A DNA stretch of 64,000 bases from Agaricus subrufescens (Eukaryota; Basidiomycota; Agaricomycetes; Agaricales; Agaricaceae), in the NCBI GenBank assembly GCA_029945375.1, contig CM057059.1, positions 3,658,001 to 3,722,000 on the forward strand, given 5' to 3'. Below, piece by piece: positions 11,290 through 23,864 of the stretch. The position numbers and the translations under genes were made by a program. Under the pieces are notes generated by a model. That model was given only the letters and a program-made list of their open reading frames with translations, searched no databases and was not told the DNA's origin. Each line of letters opens with the position of its first letter. Position 1 is the first letter of the stretch.

Positions 11290-12627
11290 TCATTTTCCAT
11301 AGGGGAAAATTTGTGTACATCCCTTATCTTTGACACCAACAAAGAGGTAATCCAAATTGATCTTCAGTGCTTCCAACAAAGGCCCAGTTGGGTTGGGGTA
11401 TAGGCTGCGCACGGTGTGATTCGCGTGGTACATGTACTGTGAACAGATGTCGTCCACGACCTGAGGCGTGCTAAGGTCGGGAGTATACGTGTTCACTCCG
11501 TTGACATTTCTGCCCACTTGTATCGGATACTCGGCAATCAACGCCACCTTGTTGGTAGTGCCAGTCGGGCGTGCAGCCCTGTGAAATCCTTTGGGGAAAC
11601 GACCTGCCTGGAAAAAGATGCGGGCAGTTTCTAGATCGAGTTGGCCATCGTCTTGGCGTCCATCCACGAAAAGATTGTTCGGGAGGACCGCATCATTGTA
11701 AGCAGTGAAGAATCGGGGAGCTATCATGGTGAATTCGGGGTTTTCAGCAATAGAGTCTTGGAATAGTCTCAGCCTTAGCTCGCTGGCGACGGTGAGGTTG
11801 TATTTCCCTGCACCGAACTTGTTACTATATTCAGTGAACTGCTGGTGCATTAGCCATTGAATTTTTAATATGTACGATACAACATACGAGGTCGAACAGT
11901 GTCTCATTGAAGTCGTGATTATTACCCAAGAATGCATCCGCTAGAACAAAGATAAGTGGGTCGTTTGTTCGATTAATTCAAATCATACTCACCTCGAGTC
12001 ATGCTTGAATCACCCTCGAATGTACCATGGGTATTCAAACCTTCTGCAGCTGGCGCCACCGCGGCCAGCTTGGGACCGGTCTTGCTAGTGTCACCTCCAA
12101 TACTAATCAGGTTGGTGAGAAGGTTTCCGTCAACAAGGAAAGCAGAATATGTGGTCAATATTGCCACGCTATTGTCCATATTGAAACCTACTCAATTTGA
12201 GTCACGATGTTCAATGGAGACATCTACGACAAACCTTCCATCACAGCCGTAATCATCTCTGCGGGAGTAGTTATACCATTACGGTTGATATACTACAATA
12301 TTCAAATTAATCGCAAAAAACAAAGGGAGTAGATGGAGAAACTATTCGAACCCCATGCGATGCGAGTGCATTCAAACCTGGGCATGGTCCCCGTAGGTCC
12401 CCTGGTCCCGGAGCGCGAAATGGGTGCGCAGGATCATCCACGAGTTTGGTGCCATTCATCACTAATGGCCCAGGAGGTGGAGGAAAAGACAATGAACCAG
12501 GCTTTAGGCTGGACACTGCCCCATCCAATTCATCTCTGGAGAGGCCTGCCAGAGATTGATACGCCGGAAAGGCAGTAACAGTAGCCCAAACAAGTGCGAG
12601 GGTGACAAAGTAGACAAGGCCGGCCAT
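11290..12627 (-). CDS. Unspecific peroxygenase, copy 3 (complete)
   Basis: Secreted heme-thiolate peroxygenase, 376 aa, with the same five-exon plan as copy 2: 12627..12352, 12292..12235, 12187..11993, 11940..11888, 11838..11290 (1131 nt, frame closes). Exons 2 to 5 match copy 2 in length exactly. The start at 12627 (MAGLVYFVTLALVWATVTA) gives a normal signal peptide; an in-frame ATG 33 nt upstream would add a charged stretch and is less likely. Motifs are GPCPGLNALASHG (heme Cys), FEGDSSMTR, NKFGAGKYNLTVASEL and RFFTAYND. As in copy 2 the expected acid-base Glu is Asp (codon 11694..11692; Arg at 11715..11713). The protein is very close to copy 2 in the last exon, consistent with a fairly recent tandem duplication. 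Confidence 0.93.
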
Positions 12628-12668
12628 GATTGAGCAGCAAGTTGATTTTTTGCCCTTCATCCAAAGAT

Positions 12669-12677
12669 GCTTTTATA
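12669..12677 (-). promoter_or_regulatory. TATA-type core promoter of peroxygenase copy 3
   Basis: TATAAAAGC on the minus strand, 42-50 bp before the start at 12627 and followed by AT. Third instance of the same box at the same distance. Confidence 0.65.
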
Positions 12678-15626
12678 GTCTTTGACTTTCCACTTAAATT
12701 GCGAAAAATCTATCCTCGTGAACGGTAACGTCCAAACTCAGACACAGAGAAGAAGGCACCAGTGTCGCATAAGTGTCGCATAACACCGTATAACACTCAC
12801 AATCATTCTAGCTCGTAGCCGCAAGTCGAATCGTTGCCTTAAGGGATCCTGCTCCGCCAGAATTCCTCGAGTGTCAGCCCCATCAGCCCATGAAACCCCA
12901 TCGACTATCTCTTGTCCACGTGTTCTAGATAGACTTCTTAACTCCGCCTTTTCCGGAATCTTCGTACTATATTCGTACCACCACCAGCTCAGAAAGTTCC
13001 ACTTTCAAAAAGATTGTAATCCATCTATAGTAACATATAGAGCCCTCTGCATGCATTGTATCGAGTACGAATCACACAGATTGGTAAAGAAGAATCTAAT
13101 AGCAGAGGAAAATCCCGTTCCACAGAATTTGTGGCTCGGCCCGCGCGGCAAGATTTACGTCTATCTGTTGTAATGAATCTTGTGCAGTGGTAACTAAAAG
13201 AAAGACGACGAATGAGGCAATCTTGTTCTAAACGCCTGCACATTTCGTGAAATTCATCTTGTGATCTGTGACTAGGCAGCCGAAGGTTACTCTCTTCGAA
13301 AACTCCGCTATGGTGACGATCCGATGGAAGTTAGACCTAAAAGTGAGCGACTAAGCCTTGTAAGAGCTATATGTCCCAAGAAGTCAGACGCGAATTCACA
13401 AAAGCAACGAGAATGAGGTTACATCACCTATTGCCGACGTCTAGTGACAGACCTCGCTTCCCAAAGAAGAGTACCCTCACCAAGCTTCCCAGGACCACAA
13501 TTTCAGCAAACTAATGAGGACTCGAACTCTGAAATTCTAGGAGTAGTGACGCCATAAAAACCCTAGTCCCTGTCATGAAATAGAGAAGATGGAGCATATC
13601 AAGATGTGTCCGTCTGGCTAGCTATATTGACCTAGGACCTGGAATCAATAAGCAAATTGGCAAACATGAGTCTCTTGAACTTGGGGTGTGAGCACGCAAG
13701 AATTACGGATAAGTTAGAGTAACAATAGAAATGTGTCAAAACCAGGTTTGTTGTCGAAACTTTAGTTCTCGGCCAAGGTTCAAGGCTACTCCCCGAGAAT
13801 ACTCAACCTCTACCCGAGCAGTGGTGTTCCTCAGGCAAGCGAAGCGAGCATTGGAAAGGTACATCATGCACGATTTGCGGCAAAAGTGAGAAATATTAAT
13901 AACACCAAGGGCATTGATCGCCATATTTTATGGCCCACGTTCCAAGAGGAATACACTACGGGTAGAATACCCGTGCCCTATCCCCTGAAGTATTTTCTCA
14001 CCCAAAGACAGTTACAGAATAAAATGTCACGAGCCAAGAATGCCACCTATTCCTGATACAGCATATATATATATTTGATGGGGGTCCAAATGCACATGAT
14101 TGATACGTCTAGCTTGGGAATGGCAGTTTAATTTCAATGAGTACACCGACCTGAAGTGTGTCTTAAATCGACTCAGATCCTATGTTTTAACATGTGTCAT
14201 ACACAAATATTGATCACTCGGGAGTTGAATGAAAATTATGTGTTGAAGGGAGTACTTAAGGCATAAGCATGCGAGGGATAACGACATGGGAGAAGGCAGG
14301 CATACGATGCTCTTGGGAAATTCGGACCTTTGATTTTGATGTTTCAAGTGCTTGAACCAGGCTTCCACTGTCGTATCATTTAATATCAATCGTTCTTGTG
14401 GCCCAGAAAGGAATTATAGTTACTGGAGGATTTTTAACTTTATAACAGCAATAGCAAAATCAGGGTCTAAAGGCTTAATATATATCGATGTTCATCTGAG
14501 AATTCACACCAAACTTGTTCCTCGTGTCTTGCACCACTAATGAATTGGTGGAGAAAATGAGTGCATCAAGGACTGAAAGCACTACTCAACATCATGATTC
14601 GCCAATGTAGTCGATCCCGCAATGGTTCACGACTGCAATAATCGACAACCAGTGGCAACCCTTATTCATTATCGCTCTGAGTTGAAACTCCATCTTTACA
14701 TATAACACTTCTACAGCCACGTGTACACTACAGGCTAAGTGCCAATAATAATTGCGCTTGCGCTGGCGGCATGCGTTCGGGGAGCGCCCGGATCGGATCA
14801 TGGAGAAATACAAATTTCAAGATCTATATTGGATCTATACCTAACTATGAGATATACGTCATAAGATCTCTCAGTGTCAGGGACAACAGAGGGACAATGA
14901 ATAACGTTCAGATAACGTTCCTCGGCTCGGATATAAAGGGAGTGTGGTATCCAAAGAGAAACTTCTCTTTCTCAAAGAAGAGTAAAGGGTAGACTTATGA
15001 TGCTCATCAACTGTTATATACACACGGAATGTCATACCAATCTTCACTTGTCATGCAAAGTCTCGCAGTATGTTCTTCTCTTGCACTCGGTGTAGTCAAA
15101 AAGAAGTACAGGGAGAATGGAATGAGGTTGAAGGATAGATGGAGCGTGTAACACATAGCGAGATGTCGATCCAGTGGCTCATGAGAAAGCTTAAACTGGC
15201 GAGAAAGGAAACAAAGTCTCGTACTTTTGGTAAATGAAGGCATGAGAGGTGTTTTGTCTGTCGACGCCAAGTTAGAAGCTTCAAAACTGTACACGAATGG
15301 CGCCCCGCAGATTGCCCGCTGGGTTCGCGATAGTTTCCATACACTGGCAGGTGACCTGGGAGACACGATAATCACGATGGCAGTCTATTCTCTTTGCTAG
15401 CGGCCGATGTGTTCGCAATAACACTCACTGATATTTCACTACTGATGGCATGTGGGTAGCCAGGCTCTCCGGTTATGAGGGGTAAGAGTGCCGATGCACT
15501 GATCTTGAGCAATGGGCATTGGGATCGCGACTGAACTAGGCCGTTGATTGATCTGATCATGATTACGAAAACGACTATCGATGTGCGCCCTCCACACTTA
15601 TAGTTACCCAACAACCTTGATCCATC
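12678..15626. other. Intergenic, 2.9 kb, no recognisable gene
   Basis: Divergent region between peroxygenase copy 3 (minus) and the hydantoinase gene (plus). Open frames such as 15375..15007 minus lack motifs, and the minus-strand frame 15914..15372 is antisense to hydantoinase exon 2. A short duplicated phrase (AAGTGTCGCATAA) occurs near 12770. Confidence 0.5.
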
Positions 15627-18600
15627 ATGGAACACAATCGATACCGAATTGGTGTGGACGTCGGAGGTTAATTCCAAGAGAACATTTGTGGCTTTCACTC
15701 TCTCGTGTCTCTGACTGAGCTCGCTAGGGACCAATACTGATAGCGTTCTGATCAACATCAACAAATCAAACGATACCTCGACGAGGGGTGTGATAGCCTC
15801 ATACAAACACACTACCACACCCGATGTCACGGATGGGATAGAACTTGCGGTGCGAAAGGTTTTAGAGAAGGGTGGGTTGACTGAGAGACTAAGCGAAATA
15901 CTCAGCGTGACCATCGGAACTACTGCAAGTGTGCTGTTTTGCTGTCTCTTAGTATATGCGTCTGAGCAACTCGGTTTCTCAGCATTTTATCAATGCGGTG
16001 TTACAATCCGATGCGAGCAAATTATCGAAAGTTGCTGTTATTCGTTTGGCTGCACCGTATACCAGCGAATGTCCGCCAGTAAGATCGATTATATTCTTGC
16101 CAGCATATGACCCCTAATAAAATGAATTTGAATTTAGTTCTGTGATTTTCCTGATCATCTCAAAAAGATCATTTATGGACACACGGCGATACTTAAGGGA
16201 GGTTTGCAAGTGTAAGTGAGAGTAATATAGGAAACACTCACCTAAATCGTTCTATTGTTTGAGACAGGAGCGGGGAGGTCATTAACGACATCGACGAAAA
16301 TGAACTTGTCGAGGAGGCAAATACTATCAAACAGAAGAATATCAACAGTGTCGTTATTGTTGGTGTTTGTGAGTCGGCTGTTCACCCTGATCGACCTTCT
16401 CCTCTTTGACTGAGCGTTTTAGACTCGCCATTGGATACTACCGGTCGACAGGAGTACAAAGCTCGTTCGATTCTTCAACGTGAACTGGGCAATAAGGTCC
16501 ATATTGTCTGTTCTCGTGACGGCAAGTGATTTACCCTCCATTCAGCATACTTCTATTCTGACTCCTGCTCTATCCTCAAGTTGCCCAAATTGGATTTCTA
16601 GAACGTGAAAACGCTTCCATTTTGAATGCATCTATCCTATCCTTCGCCCGCCACACCATCCTCAGTTTTCAAAATGCTATCCAACGTCTAGGACTCGAGT
16701 GTCCTTTATATCTCACTCAGAATGATGGGACGCTGACTAGTGCTAGCGAAGCTGCAAAGTTACCAGTGAGAACGTTTAATTCTGGAGCTACGAATTCGAT
16801 GAGAGGTGCTGGGTATCTTGCTGGTTTCGGTCAAGATGACGATGATGGACTTTCGGACAGGCCCGGCAGGAGGAGGAGTGTGATTGTGGTTGATATTGGT
16901 GGGACTTCGACTGATGTTGGTGTTGTGCTTCCTAGTGGATATCCTAGGCTTTCTGGAGCATATGTTGAAAGTAAGTTACTTTTGAGCTTTTGCGGGAGGT
17001 TTCTTCGGTGATATTTATAGAGGTATCTTTAGTTGCGGGAGTGAGAACAAAGTGAGTATCGGGTTTTATTGGAAAGTCAACTTTGATGACACTGAAAATC
17101 CCTTTCTGTGTTCTAGTTTTTCGATGCCTGATGTACATTCTATTGGTCTTGGAGGTGGAACTCGCATTCATCTTGGGGTAGAAGGAGGTCAAGTTAAAGT
17201 CGGACCAGATTCAGTTGGAAATCGCGTTGGTTCTCCCTCTTTTTTATTATGTTTTGAACTTGATAGGATGAATCACGTTTCTAGCTCTTACGTGATGCGA
17301 AGGTGTTTGGTGGTGAGACGTTGACTACTACAGACCTTACAGTACACGTGAACAAACTTCGAAATATCGGCGACGCGACTAGAGTTGAGGATCTTTCTGT
17401 GGACGTTATGGAAAGAGGTCAAGATGAGATCTACAGATTACTGAGTGTAGGTCTTGCGAGTACAGAGAAACCGATTCTATTGTTACTGATGTTCGTTTTC
17501 CTTGGTTTTAGAGGGCTATTGACAGGATGAAAACATCTCCGGAGGACACCGATGTTTTGCTTGTGGGGGGTGGTTCGATTATATGTCCTTCGGGTCTCAA
17601 AGGTGTTGGCCGAATCATGTAAGTGCTCCGACTTGTATCAAATCGTGGTTCTATACTTATCCTCTTGTTTTTTTTTATAGTAAACCTCCACATTACGAAG
17701 TTGCCAATGCGGTAGGAGCTGCTATAGCTAGTATCTCCGGAGATGTTGATACCATTCTCATTCCATCAACACCGAATCCGACATCAGATGAAATAAATGG
17801 CTTGGTTGAAGACGTGAAGCAACGAGCTGTTGAGAGAGCGATAGAAAGAGGTGCGAAGGGGGGTAAGGATAAAGTTAGAGTTGTGAGGGTTGATGTTGTT
17901 CCTTTGGCTTATGTTGCGAATGGGGCTATGAGGATTGTTGCAAAGGCCGTTGGGGAGTTGGGCCTAGAGCGAGAGAGGGATGGTAATAACCTCGAAGTGG
18001 AAGAAGAATGGCTGGCAGATGTTTATGATGAGGCTACTGTGCGGGATGAAAATGCGCAGGACGAAAATCATGAAGCAGGCGATGTCGATTATGGGAGTTA
18101 TCGGCCGAAGGTAATGAATAATGAATGGATACTATCGCAAATTGATCTGTGTACGTTACATTTCCCTGTTCGAGTGTTAGTCTGTCTGATCTTTTTTTTC
18201 TTTCGGAAGTGTTTCTTATGGAAGGTTGCGGCGTGCTTGGAACAGTAAGGATTTATCTTCTCAATAGCGGCTTGGACTGCGTTGATAGCACTATACAGGG
18301 CGGTGGAGGCTCTCCTTATCCCACATATCTCATTTGCAAAGAGCTACTTTGCAAAGGCCATACGATTCGAGTTGTGGATCACATATCCCTCCCATCGAAT
18401 GGGTTTCTGGCTCGTGGAGGTAACATTGATCTTCACATCGTAATTTCAACAAATATTTACTGTCGATATCATTTATAACAGCTTTTATGGGTTCACCTTC
18501 TGTGGGTGCTGAACGGCTTCGCGATCCGAGGCATATTCTACAGGGTGCAACAGAACTTGCGAAATATTGTGGGAATGTGGAGTTTGTTGGGACTTTGAGT

Positions 18601-20068
18601 GATGAGATTGGGGGTTCAAATGGGTTGCAGAGTTTGGCTACGTCTGGGTGAGTATTTAGGGGAGACAGGCTATTGGGTGCATCGCTAATGTTTATTGGTA
18701 GTTATATGAATCTACCCGCATTTGATGGGGACTTGATGGGTCGAGGTAGGTGGTTATCTGAATGGAGGTATGGGCAAGGTCTGATGCTTGGAGGATAGCG
18801 TACCCTAGAGTGGATCAGATCACTGCATGTATGTTCTCAAAAGTTGGTTTTGAGGGGTGATTCGCTGACCTTTGTTCATTTACCAGCCGTCTATAACCGT
18901 CCAAATGCGTAAGGCTTGACTTTCAGAAAAGTATGACTATACTCAAATGATCGACAGACTAATTCCTTGCGCATTGTCGGATGGTAGTGGAAATGTGATT
19001 GTGAGTGAACGGTGTCAAGTACGCTGATAATGGACTAATTGGATTTGGAAGCTACTCACAAAAGTCAAAAACGATAAATTTGTCGAAACTATATTACGCA
19101 CTGTAACTACGGAAATGGGATCATGCGCTGCCTTAGTTCAAGCTCCTCTGGCTGTTTCTGATGCAAGAGATTATGGTATAACGAGATGTTTGAGTTTGGC
19201 TTGGCGGATTGGTAGAGCTATATGTATTTGCCGACAAAGAAAGTGAGTGGTTGGATTAGCTTTGAGTTTTGTGATGTTTGATTGATTGATTGGTTGAAGT
19301 ATGACTTCACGCGTGGCGGAAAAGATATTGGAATGTCAGAATGGCGTTTGTTTGTTTGTTGGGAAAATCGTTCAAGTTTCTCGGGTAAGTGTTACAGAGT
19401 ATAGGCTTTGAATGATGGACTGAAACCGCTACTAGGAAGTCCGAGCTGGATTTACATGGGGTTATATTCGGATTGCTCCTCTATTAGAGGAAGAGAAAGA
19501 AGATTTGGCCGATGATGACGAAAATATGCATGGAACTATGCTTCGGATACCATTCCAGAACGAGAATCTGTGCGCCTATCTGGAAAAAGATGATGGAACG
19601 CAGACTGTGAGCATCGGGCAGGCGAAGGAAGTCATTTTGTCTTATGTTGAGTTACAGGTGCTTGCGAGTGTACCGGATCTTGTTACTGTTCTGGACTCGC
19701 AGACAGGCTCCCATCTAGGAACACCTGAATGTAAGTTTTCTTACGCCGCTTGTGATTAGATAAGTATCTTATAATTATTACTAGATGCATATGGTCTCAG
19801 GGTTACAGGTGAATACAATTTACTCTTGCATTGATGCGACAGGCTCACGAGGAGCGACTAGTAATTGCGATGGCTGGGCATCCGCTGTGGAAGACGGAGA
19901 TTGGCCTCAAAGCGGGCGGGCCTCAAGCCTTTGGGTAATGCAGGTTCACATAGCTATATATTTTTCTGACCTCTATCCAGGTTTGAACACACATTTGTTC
20001 CAGTCGCAGAGTACCGGGAGCCCGAGTCGGTGGTGGACGAATATAATAATCGAGAAGGGAGCACGTGA
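15627..20068 (+). CDS. Hydantoinase A/oxoprolinase-DUF917 fusion protein
   Basis: Predicted 1026-aa cytosolic ATP-dependent amidohydrolase-like protein. Fungal members are usually annotated hydantoinase/oxoprolinase; the exact substrate is unknown. Twenty-five exons: 15627-15666, 15728-15924, 15983-16078, 16138-16211, 16268-16368, 16423-16521, 16581-16970, 17033-17051, 17117-17225, 17285-17446, 17512-17618, 17681-18150, 18210-18244, 18299-18419, 18482-18647, 18702-18745, 18799-18828, 18887-18908, 18958-19000, 19052-19242, 19300-19384, 19436-19730, 19785-19808, 19862-19934, 19981-20068 (3081 nt). The N-terminal nucleotide-binding loop is VGVDVGGTNTD-like (GGTNTD at residues 13-18). The hydantoinase A core follows, with IGTTHFINAV, SPLDTT, GFLERENASILNASI, VDIGGTSTDVG and MPDVHSIGLGGG. 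A DUF917 half starts near residue 620 with GVLGTGGGGSPYPTYL and ends HPLWKTEIGLKAGG and FVPVAEYREP. Introns 2 and 6 look like GC-AG introns with GCAAGT donors. Exon 8 is only 19 nt. Confidence 0.93.
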
Positions 20069-20123
20069 CTCTCATGGCTTGCGTAGACTAGTTCGGCAGC
20101 GATCCACTGTGTAATCTTCTATC

Positions 20124-23100
20124 ATGATCCCTGTCTTTGGCGACGAGCAGCGCCGCAGAATCAACCTCGGCGGGGCGTCGTCGGTGGCGGGTGACCGCGA
20201 TGTTCTCCGGCACGCGCGGAGAGAACGCGAGGAACGGCGGGAACAGCGACGGCGGCTGGAAAATGCGATTAAGCTGCAGGCTTGGTGGCGCGGAGTGACT
20301 CAAGTCCGGCGCACACGCAGAGAGCTGCGGACGCTCTTCGAGCTCGACCCGACGAGCATCACCGGGCTCCGATGTCTCGTCTTCATCGGGCACGACGAGG
20401 AGCTGCTGGGCCGGTGGTCGCATGCGATGACTCCGGGTCTGTTTCGATGCTGCTTCTCTTTGTCCGTGCTAATTTTTGTGTGCAGAAAGCCTGTCGAGGC
20501 CGTGGTCTGGGAAGGACGCGGAGAGCTGGTCTGTGCTGATTCGGCAGGCGGCACTGCTGTTGCTGCGCTCGGTGGCCCACTATCCCATGTCTGTCGTCTC
20601 TCTTCCATATACACCATTGCTGACCCTGTTCAGGTCGCCGCATGCGGTCGCGCACCTGAATGTGCTCACCACGCTGCTCGATGTGCGCAGTGCAAATGCC
20701 CGGCTGGTCCTCGGCTATCTGCTCGAGCGCCGCTTTTACTCTCTCGTCGCGCAGGCGATCCACGCTGTCGTGAGTCCCGCGGTGGTCTTGTCCAATTGCA
20801 AGCTCATCAGCTGTCTCAGCCCCTGGAATCCAAGTCTACGCCCTCCCTTCCCCTGGTTGTCCAGCTCACCGTAGCCCCTTTGTCCCTCATTCCGTCCGAT
20901 AACCCCCAATTCACTCCAGTTCTGACATCATTAATCCAGTATATCCTTTCCATACACCTTCTCCCTAACCGGCTACCTATCCCATCCGTCAGTTTCCTTG
21001 CCTCTCATTTGCCATGGGACCAAGTTCCTCCTCTGCGTCCACACTTTGGAAACCTCGTACAATCGTTAAATACGGAATCACGCATACACCTGCTGGCGAA
21101 CATTTATACGTTTGTTTCACCTCAATTATCTCGCCTCCCGCCTCGAGTTGTTGGGGCTTATCTCGCTCTTCTCACTACCATCATGACCAATCTTCCTATC
21201 AACTCTCTCGACCCGGATGCTACTTCCAAAAAACAGAAGCTGCAGTCTCAAGTCCTTGCAGACGACACCGACTCCGACTCCGACAGTGGAACGAGGACCA
21301 CCGTAATCGCCGTTTCGTCGTTCAACGAGCCTCCATTACCGAAGGTCGATTCTCGAACAGCCAAGCGCCTTGCCTCGGTTCCAACTACTGGTCATATCAC
21401 TTCACTTTTTAACGTGGCAAAACAAAGTGATACCGCACTTGCCGAGTATACAGTGTTTTTAGTGTCTCTTACTATAATTTGGCCATCACAAAAGGATTCC
21501 GTCCTCAACACGGTGGCTAGCTTGGGTAGTGGTGGTCTTATTCGACTGTTGTATCGACAATACGTTCTGAGGAGTCAGCTGGGACAGCAAACTAACAATT
21601 TGAATGGTATGCATACACTCTAGTCGTTTCGCCTTTTCCTGACGTATACTTCGAAGAGCCCCAGTACAAGGCGCAGTGGCCCTCGCTAATCTTACTCACA
21701 GATTTGTACTCCCAATCCCTCCTCACAATGGGCGATGATGAATTTTTCAGTGAGGACGGAGCTACCCGAAATCCTCTTACGCTCGATGATTTGCGACGTT
21801 TTAGTAAACAGCTGCTCAATATCGCTGTGACTCTTTATTGGCGCGAGGAGTATGGCGGTCAACATCTAGTGACCCCGGATTTGAGATGTCCTTGGGAGAC
21901 GGTTAGAGATAAAGTGACGCGCTGTCTAGTTGCGATACATGCGAGAGAGTGAGTGATTTTATGGTTTTGTAACGACGTCTATTGACTCCTGTCTAATGTA
22001 GTTCACGAAAACCCTTCGTCCCCCGCGACCATTGGCTTGTCGAGTCGGAAATTGACCTCGAATCATTCGTAGCGGCGGCCATGTAAGAATCTAATCTCTA
22101 TATGCATTCTTCTATAAAGTTATCGTCATCTTTAGCCTCGAAGATCGACAGATGCTCTCTGATAGTGGCATCCAAACTCGCCAACTATCTAAGTTCCAAT
22201 TAGCGCAACTCTCGCCACGCCTTGGTATACTCAACAACATACCTTTCGCTATCCCATTTGAAACTCGAGTTCGAATATTTCGTGAATTCGTCTATAACGA
22301 CATGGTTGCTCATGGTGCACATGGTGACCATCCTGGCTCATTTAGGTCTCGGGGACTGCCATTTGGAGGATCTAAGACCAGAATACAAGTTAGGAGGGAT
22401 ACAGTGGCTCAAGATGGGTTTGATAAACTTGCAGAAGCGGATTTGAAACAACCAATCGAGATTACGTTTATTGATCAATTTGGGCAAGAAGAGTGAGTGA
22501 AATATCAAGTTGTCTCAAGCTGGACTTTTAACTGACAGTTCTTTTCATTTAGAGCTGGTATTGATGGCGGAGGGGTTTTCAAAGAATTTTTGACGTCTTT
22601 GAGTAAACAGGTTTTCGATACGGATCGGGGACTGTGGTTGGCGAATAAAAAGAATGAGCTGTACCCAAACCCACATTCTTATGCGACTGAACGTAGGTTT
22701 CTCGATCTTTCTCATGATACGTTTGTTCAGTCGTTTTATCAGCGCACAGCTTGAACTGGTATCGTTTCATCGGAAGAATACTTGGTAAAGCCATGTATGA
22801 TGGAATCTTGATAGACGTTGCGTTTGCTGGCTTCTTCCTCGCCAAGGTAACGATTCATGACACTAGTTGTGTGCAGCGCGTGACTCACGATGTATTATGC
22901 TATAGTGGCTCGGAAAACAGAGTTTTCTAGACGACCTCGCTTCTCTTGATCCCGAACTATACAATGGGTTGATATTCCTCAAACATTCTACCGGAAATCC
23001 TGAAGAACTCTCGCTCAACTTCACAGTCGCTGTCGATGGTACGATTATTATGTTACTCAGCAAAGGTGGATTGATAAACTATTCGTGCGCAGAATTTGGG

Positions 23101-23864
23101 GTTACTAAAACGATTGACCTCATCAAAAATGGAAGCGAAACACCTGTGACGAAGGAGAATAAGCTGACGTATATATACTTGATCTCACATTACAGGTTGA
23201 GTAAACAGATCAAGTTGCAGAGTAATGCATTTTTTGAGGGGTTGTCGGAGATGATCGATCCGAAATGGTTGAGGTTAGTTGTTTCCTTCTTTTATAGGAA
23301 ATTGATCAGCTGACGTGGGTGTGTATAGGATGTTCAATCAACAAGAAGTTCAGATACTTCTTGGGGGTGTTAATTCGCCCATTGATCTCGACGATTTGAA
23401 GAGATATACGAATTACGGGGGCTTGTATGATACTGGGAACGCGACAATTAGGTTGTTTTGGAAGGTATCGTGAAATTTCATGCCTCTTTCCTCTTCTATC
23501 ACATTGAATGTTATTGAATCTGAAGGTTGTTGGGTCGTTTACGGAAGAACAAAAACAGGCGCTACTTCGATTTGTAACGAGTTGTAGTCGACCACCGTTA
23601 TTAGGATTCAAAGAGCTCGTTCCGAATTTTTCGATCAGGGATGCGGGGTCTGATGAGTTGAGATTACCGACTGCTAGTACTTGTGTGAATTTGTTGAAGG
23701 TGCGTGTGTGTTGATTGGTGTATCTCTTACGTTGGAGTGCTGACTTGTGTCTTTTGTTGTTGTTGTTGTTGTTATCGTAGCTGCCGAGATATACTACTGA
23801 GAGGGCGTTGAAGAGCAAATTGGTACAGGCTATTACGTCTAATGCTGGCTTCGACTTGTCGTAG
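20124..23864 (+). CDS. HECT-type E3 ubiquitin ligase (HUL5/UBE3C-like)
   Basis: About 1006 aa. The enzyme takes ubiquitin from an E2 onto its catalytic Cys and passes it to substrates; HUL5/UBE3C relatives act with the proteasome. Exons: 20124-20436, 20486-20769, 20820-21606, 21702-21948, 22002-22082, 22136-22492, 22553-22692, 22743-22846, 22906-23038, 23093-23273, 23329-23464, 23526-23699, 23781-23864 (3021 nt). The N-terminus has [11 protein letters not shown] and an IQ-like helix ([14 protein letters not shown]), typical of this subfamily. The HECT domain starts with RVRIFREF, then [44 protein letters not shown], and [13 protein letters not shown] with the catalytic Cys at 23583-23585. It ends [14 protein letters not shown] and a short tail. 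Uncertain points: the acceptor of exon 3 could be 20811, and a 45-bp optional intron may lie near 20592-20636. The start lies 55 bp after the hydantoinase stop. Confidence 0.93.
23757..23776. repeat. TTG/TGT triplet microsatellite in an intron of the HECT gene
   Basis: About seven tandem TTG triplets in the last intron, just before the acceptor of exon 13; they may act as its pyrimidine-rich tract. Confidence 0.7.

Noticed and set aside
15372..15914. A 180-codon minus-strand frame
   Set aside because: It overlaps exons 1 and 2 of the hydantoinase gene antisense, has no motif, and is explained by the coding strand.
20592..20636. A 45-bp intron in HECT exon 2
   Set aside because: GT and AG ends and frame neutrality allow it, but the sequence also reads through as plausible helix; without transcripts it was left as coding.
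20124..21623. A single 499-codon exon for the start of the HECT gene
   Set aside because: The frame stays open by chance through two introns; only splicing at 20436/20486 and 20769/20820 gives the family-like sequence [15 protein letters not shown] and keeps the frame.
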